Shown here piece after piece: positions 1 through 5,132 of a stretch of 5,132 nt of DNA; the stretch's first letter is position 1; each line of letters begins with the position of its first letter. The position numbers and the translations under genes are program-made. The notes under the pieces were generated by a model, which saw only the letters and a list, made by a program, of their open reading frames with translations, was not told the origin of the DNA and searched no databases. Source of the DNA: an uncultured Bacteroidota bacterium (GTDB lineage: Bacteria > Bacteroidota > Bacteroidia > UBA7662); contig CAIVQI010000157.1 in the NCBI GenBank assembly GCA_903908015.1, positions 1 to 5,132 of the forward strand. The letters run 5' to 3'.

Positions 1-471
1 AAAGCATCACCTGGCACCACACTTGAGACGCTGATTCCCGATGTAAAAGCCAATTGGGATGCTTTAGACCTGATGATTTCTGAACGTCCGGAGGTGGTTT
101 CCCACAATATGGAAACGGTTGAACCGCTCTACCGATTGGTTCGTCCACAGGCCCGCTATAGTCGAAGTCTCGAGCAATTGTCGCGCATCAGTGCGGCTGG
201 CCTCCGCACAAAGACAGGATTTATGGTGGGTTTGGGGGAGACGCGCGATGACGTTGCCCGATTGCTCGACGACCTCGCAGTAGCCAATGTCCATGTGGTT
301 ACCATTGGTCAATATTTGCAGCCCACGGCGCGTCACCTCGAAGTGGCGGAATTTGTACATCCCGATCTGTTTGCCGAGTATAAGCAAATGGGTTATGACC
401 GGGGATTCGATTTTGTGGAGAGTGGGCCGCTGGTTCGCTCGTCGTACCATGCAGAACGACACATCGGATGA
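1..471 (+). CDS. lipA: Lipoyl synthase, C-terminal part (5' end outside window)
   Basis: LipA is a radical SAM enzyme that inserts two sulfur atoms into the octanoyl chain on lipoyl domains of 2-oxoacid dehydrogenases and the glycine cleavage H protein, in the cytoplasm. The frame is open from base 1 and gives 156 residues, about half of the usual roughly 290-320. Visible family motifs are ETLIPD (residues 9-14), HNMETV followed by a VRP segment, GLGET (77-81), TIGQYLQPT (101-109) and the C-terminal RSSYHAE (146-152). The RSSY serine is known to ligate the auxiliary iron-sulfur cluster. The cysteine motifs that bind both clusters lie upstream of the window, so the enzyme's completeness cannot be judged. 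An ATG at base 73 opens a shorter frame, but conserved residues precede it, so it is not the start. The stop overlaps the start of the next gene by 4 bases, suggesting a shared transcript. Identification is near certain. Confidence 0.96.
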   Translation, partial: KASPGTTLETLIPDVKANWDALDLMISERPEVVSHNMETVEPLYRLVRPQARYSRSLEQLSRISAAGLRTKTGFMVGLGETRDDVARLLDDLAVANVHVVTIGQYLQPTARHLEVAEFVHPDLFAEYKQMGYDRGFDFVESGPLVRSSYHAERHIG

Positions 472-773
472 GGATCAGGGGGGGCGATGCCAACAGCTTG
501 GCCAAGGTATTGGTCGACTTAGTTGATGCTTATAAATTGAGGGCTCCCCTCGATGAAGTTCGATTGCGCAGCTGCTGGGATGCTTTGCTGGGCGATGGCG
601 TGTCCGCGCAAACGGAGTCGTTTCTGGTCAGCGGACAAAAACTCATGGTTCGGATTGGCGATGCATCGCTGAGGTCGGAACTTCATCTCAATCAGGCCAA
701 CATCATCGAGCAATTAAATGCATGTGCCGGTGTCAATAGCCGCCACCGAATAACGCGCTTACTTTTTATTTAA
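468..773 (+). CDS. DUF721 / DciA-like protein (probable helicase-loading factor)
   Basis: This is a 101-residue, single-domain protein that I place in the DUF721 family by pattern. It has an N-terminal SLAKVL segment (10-15), a central CWDALLGDGVSAQTE stretch (36-50) with the conserved tryptophan at 37, and a KLMVRIGDASLRSEL strand-turn-helix (58-72). A helix with NIIEQLN follows, then a final ITRLLFI strand. Some DUF721 proteins (DciA) help load the replicative helicase DnaB in bacteria that lack DnaC or DnaI; that role here is inferred from the family. The length suits the short Bacteroidota form, with no extra domain. The ATG at 468 is shared with the lipA stop in an ATGA overlap, which fixes the start and suggests translational coupling. 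gpmA begins 11 bases after its stop. No transmembrane or signal segment is visible. The family call is fairly sure; the function is less so because the sequence is divergent and short. Confidence 0.8.
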   Translation: MRIRGGDANSLAKVLVDLVDAYKLRAPLDEVRLRSCWDALLGDGVSAQTESFLVSGQKLMVRIGDASLRSELHLNQANIIEQLNACAGVNSRHRITRLLFI

Positions 774-784
774 CTTATCGAAAC

Positions 785-1399
785 ATGTCTACGCTGGTCT
801 TGGTCCGACACGGACAATCTCAATGGAATCTCGAAAACCGCTTCACAGGTTGGGTTGATGTGCCCCTGTCGGAACAAGGCGAACAAGAAGCCGCACGTGC
901 TGGGGGTTTGTTGGCGCATTATCATTTCGATATTGCGTTCACCAGCGCGCTTCAGCGTGCCCAGAACACCTTGCGCATCATGCTTGAGGAGATGGGGTGT
1001 GGGGATCTTCCAATCATCGCCAATGAGGCCCTCAACGAGCGGATGTATGGGATGCTTCAGGGTCTTAATAAGGCCGAAACAGCGGAGCGTTATGGGGATG
1101 AACAGGTACTGATTTGGCGACGCAGTTATGATGTGGCTCCCCCAGAGGGTGAGAGCCTGAAAGACACAGCCTCGCGGGTCATACCGTATGTGAAGCAAGA
1201 GATTTTTCCGCTGCTGCGAGCTGGCAAAAACGTGCTGGTGGCGGCACATGGCAACAGCCTTAGGGCACTTGTCATGGAGCTGGAAGGAATGAGTCCGGCC
1301 GAAATTCTGCAATTCGAGATCCCAACTGCCGTTCCCCGGGTTTATACACTGAGCGAGGACTTAAAGGTTCAAGACGCACGTTTTCTTGGTCATGAATGA
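785..1399 (+). CDS. gpmA: 2,3-bisphosphoglycerate-dependent phosphoglycerate mutase, short form
   Basis: This enzyme interconverts 3-phosphoglycerate and 2-phosphoglycerate in glycolysis and gluconeogenesis through a phosphohistidine intermediate. The 204-residue protein belongs to the histidine phosphatase superfamily. The catalytic RHG motif is at 8-10 (phospho-acceptor H9), followed by QSQWN and FTGWVDVPLSEQG. An arginine at 58 sits in TSALQRAQ, the probable acid/base E85 is in LNERMYG, and LQGLNKAE, IWRRSYDV and GESLKDT follow. The second catalytic histidine, H155, is in AAHGNSLR. It is shorter than the roughly 250-residue E. coli type; as I recall the family, forms of about 200 residues are also found in Bacteroidota and alphaproteobacteria, so it is probably not truncated. 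The motifs LNER, GLNKAE and RRSYDV separate it from general phosphatases of the superfamily. The ATG is 11 bases after the preceding stop, so it is probably co-transcribed with lipA and the DUF721 gene. Confidence 0.95.
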   Translation: MSTLVLVRHGQSQWNLENRFTGWVDVPLSEQGEQEAARAGGLLAHYHFDIAFTSALQRAQNTLRIMLEEMGCGDLPIIANEALNERMYGMLQGLNKAETAERYGDEQVLIWRRSYDVAPPEGESLKDTASRVIPYVKQEIFPLLRAGKNVLVAAHGNSLRALVMELEGMSPAEILQFEIPTAVPRVYTLSEDLKVQDARFLGHE

Positions 1400-1420
1400 T
1401 CATTAGCCCTCATGAGCCAA
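1386..1420 (+). repeat. Imperfect inverted repeat across the gpmA stop codon
   Basis: The left arm TTGGTCATGA (1386-1395) matches the reverse complement of the right arm TCATGAGCCAA (1410-1420), with a single unpaired G at 1416. This leaves a 14-base loop (1396-1409). TCATGA is itself palindromic and occurs in both arms, 20 bases apart start to start. The loop side also carries a perfect 10-base palindrome, AATGATCATT (1395-1404), and CTCATGAG (1409-1416) is a perfect 8-base palindrome. The nearest T run (1431-1435) starts 10 bases past the stem, too far for a standard intrinsic terminator. It could be an RNA hairpin protecting the gpmA transcript end or an operator for the moxR promoter. The symmetry is seen directly; the role is inference. 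Confidence 0.55.
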
Positions 1421-1428
1421 CATATCCG

Positions 1429-1436
1429 TATTTTTG
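1429..1436 (+). promoter_or_regulatory. Candidate -7 promoter element for moxR
   Basis: TATTTTTG is an exact match to the Bacteroidota -7 consensus TAnnTTTG. It lies 20 bases upstream of the moxR ATG, so a transcript starting a few bases downstream would have a short leader of roughly 12-16 bases. No TTG sits at the usual distance upstream for the -33 element; the nearest similar bases are TTA at 1403-1405, with a 23-base gap. The match is short enough to occur by chance, but its place in the only gap between two likely operons supports it. Confidence 0.4.
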
Positions 1437-1456
1437 CCCTCCAATTTTAAAGCCCT

Positions 1457-2425
1457 ATGTCTCTAAGATTTTCGTCTGATAAAGAAGCCGTAGACGCTCT
1501 TTTTGAGCGCTACCAGCAATGCCGCAATGAAGTGTTTCGGGTGGTAATTGGCCAGGACCAGGTGGTGGAATCGGTGTTCATTTCGATCTTCAGCAACGGG
1601 CATTGCCTGCTGGTGGGGGTGCCCGGACTCGCCAAAACCCTGTTGGTGCACACCATCGGGCAAGTGCTTGATTTGAGTTTTAGCCGCGTACAGTTTACCC
1701 CCGACCTCATGCCGGGCGATATTACAGGTTCTGAGGTGCTGGATGACCAGCGCCATTTCAAATTTGTTCCTGGTCCGCTTTTTGCCAATGTGGTGTTGGC
1801 AGACGAGATCAACAGAACCCCGCCCAAAACCCAGAGTGCGCTATTGGAGGCCATGCAGGAAAAGCAGGTTACCGTTTCCGGTAAGTTCTATACCCTGCCC
1901 GCCCCGTTTTTTGTATTGGCCACACAAAACCCCATCGAACAGGAAGGAACATATCCTTTGCCCGAGGCCCAGCTCGACCGCTTTATGTTTCATGTACAAC
2001 TCGGATACCCTAAGTTTGAAGATGAATTAGAGGTGGTGCGGCACACCACTACGGACCGTTTGCCATCGGCGAATAAAGTTATGGGGGCCGATGAAATTCT
2101 GTATTTCCAACAATTGGTTCGCCGCATCCCGATCAGCGATACAGTGTTGAACTATGCGGTGAAACTGGCCCACAAAACCCGTCCGGGTGGGTCCTTCGCG
2201 GGCGACGAAACCAATCGCCTGGTGAGTTGGGGTGCTGGACCAAGGGCCTCTCAATACTTGGCCATAGGTGCCAAATGCCATGCGGCCCTCAACCGAAAAT
2301 ATGCGCCCGATATTGAAGATGTTCGGGCAGTTGCCAAGGATATACTTCGTCACCGCATGGTACTTAATTATAAAGCTGAGGCAGAAGGCATCACGGCAGA
2401 CGACCTGATCGAGAAAATTTGGTAG
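1457..2425 (+). CDS. MoxR-family AAA+ ATPase
   Basis: This is a 322-residue cytoplasmic AAA+ ATPase of the MoxR type, a family that acts as chaperones helping assemble or activate protein complexes, often with VWA-domain partners. The motifs appear in order. Walker A is GVPGLAKT (54-61), with the lysine at 60, and FTPDLMPGDITG (80-91) follows. FKFVPGPLFANVVLADEINR (101-120) contains Walker B with D116 and E117. TPPKTQSALLEAMQE (121-135) comes next, then sensor 1 ATQNP (155-159), EGTYPLPEAQLDRF with the probable arginine finger R175, and GPRASQ (261-266) with the sensor 2 arginine R263. The C-terminal lid domain looks complete and the length is normal. The ATG at 1457 is chosen because conserved sequence begins about 25 residues in and a -7 element lies just upstream. 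No DUF58 or VWA gene follows; the neighbour is a membrane metallopeptidase 66 bases on. The client is unknown. Subfamily assignment was not possible by eye. Confidence 0.94.
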   Translation: MSLRFSSDKEAVDALFERYQQCRNEVFRVVIGQDQVVESVFISIFSNGHCLLVGVPGLAKTLLVHTIGQVLDLSFSRVQFTPDLMPGDITGSEVLDDQRHFKFVPGPLFANVVLADEINRTPPKTQSALLEAMQEKQVTVSGKFYTLPAPFFVLATQNPIEQEGTYPLPEAQLDRFMFHVQLGYPKFEDELEVVRHTTTDRLPSANKVMGADEILYFQQLVRRIPISDTVLNYAVKLAHKTRPGGSFAGDETNRLVSWGAGPRASQYLAIGAKCHAALNRKYAPDIEDVRAVAKDILRHRMVLNYKAEAEGITADDLIEKIW

Positions 2426-2491
2426 CATATTGCCGGAAAGGAACTTTTTTTCTCGTTGTTCGTTTTAAAGGCTGATTCTAAATCTCTTCTT

Positions 2492-3169
2492 ATGTTTATC
2501 TATGCTTTGATGATTTTTATGATGATCGCAAGTTGGATCGTCAGTGCCATTTTCAAGAACCGTTTCAATAGATACACTGCTACACCTCTCGATGGTGGTA
2601 TGTCGGGTCGCGAGATTGCTGAGCGGATGTTGCACGACCACCAAATCCGAGATGTTCGGATAATATCTGCGGAAGGGCAATTGACCGACCATTATAACCC
2701 GATCGATCGCACCGTGAATTTGAGTCGCGAGGTATATTACGGCAATTCAGTTGCCGCCGCCGCCGTCGCGGCGCATGAGGTGGGTCACGCCGTGCAGCAC
2801 GCCCAGGCATATTCATGGTTGCAATTCCGATCCAAAATGGTTCCCGCGTTGAGCGCGACCAGCAAATATATTCCTTGGTTATTGATGGGTGGAGTTTTTA
2901 CCCTTCACATCTTTCCACAATTGCTGATGCTGGGGGTTGCGCTATTTGCACTCACCACAGTTTTTACCTTCGTGACCCTTCCCGTGGAGTTTGATGCGAG
3001 CCGGAGGGCGTTGGTGTGGCTCGACCGCAACAACATAACCACCTCGCGTCAACATTCTATGGCCAAAGATGCCTTGCATTGGGCAGCCATGACGTATGTC
3101 ATTGCAGCATTAAGTTCGCTCGCCACTTTAATGTATTATGTTGTCCTGTTGTTGACGCGCCGAGATTAA
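2492..3169 (+). CDS. YugP-type membrane zinc metallopeptidase (Zn_peptidase_2 family)
   Basis: This is a 225-residue integral membrane protein of the neutral zinc metallopeptidase family typified by Bacillus YugP; physiological substrates are not established. From the ATG at 2492 it begins with a hydrophobic segment (about residues 1-21), then a soluble part with GMSGREIAERML and QLTDHYNP. The zinc site HEVGH (95-99) lies in AAVAAHEVGHAVQHAQAYS. Two hydrophobic stretches follow (about 127-161), then LPVEFDASRRAL (163-174), whose glutamate at 166 is the likely third zinc ligand. A last membrane segment runs near 199-220 before the basic end TRRD. All expected catalytic residues are present. 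A TTG at 2456 in the same frame would add 12 residues; it has AAGGAAC 12 bases upstream, while the ATG has no clear ribosome site. I prefer the ATG because homologues I recall start directly with the membrane segment. Whether it shares the moxR transcript is open. Confidence 0.9.
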   Translation: MFIYALMIFMMIASWIVSAIFKNRFNRYTATPLDGGMSGREIAERMLHDHQIRDVRIISAEGQLTDHYNPIDRTVNLSREVYYGNSVAAAAVAAHEVGHAVQHAQAYSWLQFRSKMVPALSATSKYIPWLLMGGVFTLHIFPQLLMLGVALFALTTVFTFVTLPVEFDASRRALVWLDRNNITTSRQHSMAKDALHWAAMTYVIAALSSLATLMYYVVLLLTRRD

Positions 3170-3208
3170 GCGTGGGTCTCCGTACATAAGGATTCTGTTG
3201 ATGCTTTT

Positions 3209-3973
3209 GTGGTTCTGACCGATACGCACACCCACCTCTATAGCGCGCAGTTCGATAGTGATCGGGATGCCATGATGCAGCGGGCACTTGACACAGGGGT
3301 GCGCATGATGCTCCTGCCCAATGTGGATCGAGAGAGCGTGGATGGAATGCATGCCCTGGAGGATGCCTACCCAGATGTGGTTCGATCAATGATGGGGCTA
3401 CATCCTTGTTCTGTGGGCGACGATTGGCAAGTGGTGTTGGCCGAGCTGTTCGACTGGTTGGATCGACGAAAATATGTGGCGATTGGGGAGATAGGAATTG
3501 ATTTATATTGGCGTAAGGATAATCTGGACCAACAGAAAGCGGCATTTTTATGGCAAGTGGATCAGGCGCAGCGCAGGGCACTTCCTGTGGTGATCCATTC
3601 CCGTGAAAGCACTCAGGTGATATTGGATGCCTTAGGCAATCAATCGATACCTGGGGTTTTTCATTGTTTCTCCGGCTCCTTAGAAGAGGCGAGGCGCATC
3701 ATCAATCGGGGCATGTATCTGGGAATCGGTGGTGTTGTTACCTACAAGAATGCAGATAAGTTGAGATCCGTAGTTCAACAAGTTGACCGCAGTCGGGTTG
3801 TGTTGGAGACAGATAGCCCGTATTTGAGTCCATTCCCCTTCCGAGGACAGCGAAACGAAAGTGCGCGCATGATAGAAATTGCCCGCGTGGTGGCAGAATG
3901 TTGGTCCGTTTCGACCGATGAAGCAGCGGAAATATGCACGAAAAACGCCAAATCTTTGTTTTTTGATGATTAG
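3209..3973 (+). CDS. tatD: TatD-family metal-dependent hydrolase (DNase)
   Basis: This is a 254-residue TIM-barrel metallohydrolase of the amidohydrolase superfamily. TatD proteins are divalent-metal nucleases linked to DNA repair and DNA fragment turnover; the exact substrate here is not known. All metal ligands are visible: H7 and H9 in DTHTH, E94 in GEIGID, H130 in VVIHSRE, H152 in HCFSG, and D202 in ETDSPYL. GLHP (63-66) is also present, and the length is normal. The start is GTG at 3209, aligning VLTDTHTHLY with the usual N-terminus of the family. No ATG is available in frame, since the frame upstream is closed by the TAA at 3167-3169 that ends the metallopeptidase gene. An ATG at 3201 is in another frame and stops after five codons. 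AAGGA at 3188-3192 is 16 bases from the GTG, rather far for a ribosome site. Its 3' end overlaps ansA by 8 bases, so the two are probably expressed together. Confidence 0.95.
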   Translation: MVLTDTHTHLYSAQFDSDRDAMMQRALDTGVRMMLLPNVDRESVDGMHALEDAYPDVVRSMMGLHPCSVGDDWQVVLAELFDWLDRRKYVAIGEIGIDLYWRKDNLDQQKAAFLWQVDQAQRRALPVVIHSRESTQVILDALGNQSIPGVFHCFSGSLEEARRIINRGMYLGIGGVVTYKNADKLRSVVQQVDRSRVVLETDSPYLSPFPFRGQRNESARMIEIARVVAECWSVSTDEAAEICTKNAKSLFFDD

Positions 3974-5006
3974 GCGTGTTTTGCTCATTTATACTGGAGG
4001 TACACTCGGCATGGTACGGGATGAGCATTCGGGCGCGCTCATTTCTTTCGCCTTGGATGATGTCTTACATAAATTGCCCGAACTAAAGGCTTTGGGATAT
4101 CAATTAGATGCGATAACTCCCTTTCATCCCATCGACTCCTCCCAGGTAGAGCCCCACCATTGGCAGAGCATCGCCCAATCCATAGCGGAACACTACAGCA
4201 GCTACGACGGATTTGTGGTCTTGCACGGTACGGATACCATGGCATACACCGCTGGGGCATTGAGCTATATGCTCGATGGACTTGCAAAACCGGTGATTTT
4301 GACCGGTTCTCAGCTTCCTTTGGGTTACCCGCGTACAGATGCGCGTGAAAATCTGACTACGGCCATAGAATTGGCGGGGGCCATCAATGCGAATGGTCAT
4401 CCTCGGGTACCAGAGGTTTGCATTTATTTCGATTATCGACTGTTTCGTGGCAATCGCGCCTCTAAGTTCGATTCCGACAAATTCCAGGCCTTTCAATCGC
4501 CCAATTATCCCGCTTTGGCCGAGGTGGGTACTGCCATTCGCTTTCAGGATCGCTATATTCGATCGACCAATGAACCTGCAACCGAATCGGTGTTCAAATT
4601 GCGTAAAGGAATTGATCCTGGCGTTGCAGGCATTCGCTTGTTCCCTGGTATGTCAAAATCGGTGGTGGTTCCGTTATTGGAATCTCCAGAGAATCGGGTA
4701 TTGCTGATGGAGACATTCGGAATGGGCAATGCACCGACACATCCTTGGCTGCTCGATGCATTGAGGCAGTACATCAATAGTGGGCGAACCGTAGTGTCAG
4801 TCACCCAGTGCCGCGGAGGATATGTTGATATGGGGCGCTACCATTCCGCAACTGCCCTACGAGAAATGGGGGTTGTGAGCGGTCGCGACATGACATTTGA
4901 AGCGGCCATCACCAAAATCATGTGGCTTTTGGGCAACGATTACACTGGTATCGAATTGGAAAATTCAATCAGCAAGGGCCTAAAAGGCGAGTTAACAGAA
5001 ACCTAA
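3966..5006 (+). CDS. ansA: Type I (cytoplasmic) L-asparaginase
   Basis: This enzyme hydrolyses L-asparagine to L-aspartate and ammonia. The 346-residue protein is close to the length of E. coli AnsA (338). The first active-site block is LLIYTGGTLGM (6-16) with nucleophile T13. The second is VVLHGTDTMAYTAGALSYM (84-102) with D90 and T91. Then come LTGSQLP (112-118), RTDARENL (123-130) and FRGNRASK (160-167), with the probable catalytic lysine K167. The C-terminal domain has VTQCRGGYVDMGRY (279-292). There is no signal peptide, so it is the cytoplasmic type I rather than the periplasmic type II enzyme. The E. coli allosteric-site residues appear to correspond to S166 (threonine there) and C282, from memory of that protein. 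The frame is open back to an ATG at 3879, but the family N-terminus matches the ATG at 3966, which lies inside the last codons of tatD. Translational coupling with tatD is likely. A tRNA-Ser follows after 78 bases. Confidence 0.95.
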   Translation: MIRRVLLIYTGGTLGMVRDEHSGALISFALDDVLHKLPELKALGYQLDAITPFHPIDSSQVEPHHWQSIAQSIAEHYSSYDGFVVLHGTDTMAYTAGALSYMLDGLAKPVILTGSQLPLGYPRTDARENLTTAIELAGAINANGHPRVPEVCIYFDYRLFRGNRASKFDSDKFQAFQSPNYPALAEVGTAIRFQDRYIRSTNEPATESVFKLRKGIDPGVAGIRLFPGMSKSVVVPLLESPENRVLLMETFGMGNAPTHPWLLDALRQYINSGRTVVSVTQCRGGYVDMGRYHSATALREMGVVSGRDMTFEAAITKIMWLLGNDYTGIELENSISKGLKGELTET

Positions 5007-5036
5007 TCGCACATATTCCACTTCTTATTTCTTCAC

Positions 5037-5065
5037 TTGTGGTGATTCTTTTTTATCTATATTAG
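5037..5065 (+). promoter_or_regulatory. Candidate promoter for tRNA-Ser
   Basis: TTG at 5037-5039 could be the -33 element, and TATATTAG at 5058-5065 matches the Bacteroidota -7 consensus TAnnTTTG with one mismatch. The 18 bases between them fit the usual spacing. Transcription would start near 5070, giving a leader of about 15 bases before the tRNA. The bases directly after the -7 element are GCGCGC (5065-5070), a GC-rich discriminator as often found at stable-RNA promoters. The elements and their spacing are seen; activity is inferred. Confidence 0.45.
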
Positions 5066-5084
5066 CGCGCTGATTTGTGGTTCC

Positions 5085-5132
5085 GGAGAGGTGTCCGAGT
5101 GGTTGAAGGAGCACGCCTGGAAAGTGTGTATA
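5085..5132 (+). tRNA. tRNA-Ser (anticodon GGA), 5' part, cut by window end
   Basis: The first 48 bases of a class II serine tRNA are visible. GGAGAGG (5085-5091) is the 5' acceptor strand, followed by T8 and G9. TCC (5094-5096) and GGA (5108-5110) form the D stem around a loop containing GAGTGGTT. The anticodon stem pairs CACGC (5112-5116) with GTGTG (5124-5128), with one G-T pair, and the seven-base loop CTGGAAA (5117-5123) has anticodon GGA at 5119-5121, reading UCC and UCU. The variable arm starts at 5129 and the rest, including the T arm and 3' acceptor strand, is outside the window. The GGAGAGGTGTCCGAGTGG opening is typical of bacterial tRNA-Ser. Confidence 0.93.

Noticed and set aside
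64..462. 132-codon open frame on the - strand opposite lipA
   Set aside because: It mirrors the conserved lipA coding sequence and has no family features of its own.
770..1312. 180-codon open frame on the - strand opposite gpmA
   Set aside because: It lies entirely opposite a gene with full catalytic motifs; its translation is rich in His, Gln, Arg and Cys with no recognisable domain, as expected of an antisense shadow.
785..1399. gpmA seen as truncated or recently transferred because it is about 50 residues shorter than the E. coli enzyme
   Set aside because: All catalytic motifs are present, and forms of about 200 residues with the same LNERMYG and GLNKAE motifs are, as I recall, normal in Bacteroidota. 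Base composition by eye does not differ from the neighbours.
2437..2451. AAAG-GAA-CTTT followed by a T run after moxR, as an intrinsic terminator
   Set aside because: The stem has only four base pairs, mostly A-T, with a three-base loop; it is too weak to support, and the same bases could serve as a ribosome site.
3099..3581. 160-codon open frame on the - strand across the peptidase-tatD junction
   Set aside because: It covers two well-supported + strand genes, and the proline- and arginine-rich translation shows no domain.
3879..3965. N-terminal extension of the asparaginase to an upstream ATG
   Set aside because: The extra 29 residues are the out-of-frame reading of conserved tatD sequence, and the asparaginase family starts near the ATG at 3966.
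5033..5054. TCAC-TTGTG-GTGA hairpin followed by TTCTTTTTT after ansA, as a terminator
   Set aside because: The stem is only four base pairs and overlaps the candidate -33 element of the tRNA promoter. The T-rich tail is suggestive but not enough for a call.
1..5132. A hidden defence, mobile or CRISPR system
   Set aside because: No spaced direct repeats, transposase, integrase, phage or toxin-antitoxin motifs were found; every long + strand frame is explained by a known family.

Overview
The window looks like an ordinary stretch of chromosome from a member of the Bacteroidota, probably from the Flavobacteriales/Chitinophagales side of the phylum, with moderate base composition (near half G+C by eye). 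The basis is protein signatures recalled from the families: a lipoyl synthase ending in RSSYHAE, a single-domain DUF721/DciA-like protein, a short phosphoglycerate mutase with the NERMYG and GLNKAET motifs, a YugP-type membrane metallopeptidase, and a TatD hydrolase with GEIGIDLYW followed by a type I asparaginase and tRNA-Ser. Bacteroidota-style -7 elements (TAnnTTTG) and the scarcity of clear Shine-Dalgarno sequences agree. I could not run a taxonomic search.

Everything supported here is on the + strand and tightly packed. Block 1 (1-1399) holds the 3' half of lipA, a DciA-like gene overlapping it by 4 bases (ATGA), and gpmA 11 bases later. This looks like one transcription unit mixing lipoate synthesis, a probable helicase-loading factor and glycolysis. 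It ends at an imperfect inverted repeat spanning the gpmA stop codon.

Block 2 (about 1400-3169) starts with a perfect TAnnTTTG element just before a MoxR-type AAA+ ATPase. After a 66-base gap comes a membrane zinc metallopeptidase. The usual MoxR partners (DUF58 and VWA proteins) are not next to it in this window.

Block 3 (3209-5006) is tatD, beginning at GTG, and ansA, whose ATG lies inside the last codons of tatD, so the two are probably translationally coupled. Block 4 (5007-5132) is a short intergenic region with a plausible promoter and the 5' part of a tRNA-Ser(GGA) cut by the window edge.

I found no mobile element, CRISPR array, phage gene or toxin-antitoxin pair, and no convincing undescribed multi-gene system. 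The points most worth a second look are the dyad structure between gpmA and moxR, the MoxR gene without its usual partners beside a membrane protease, and the DciA-like gene embedded in a metabolic operon. No gene-free stretch exceeds 300 bases; the longest gaps are 57, 66 and 78 bases.
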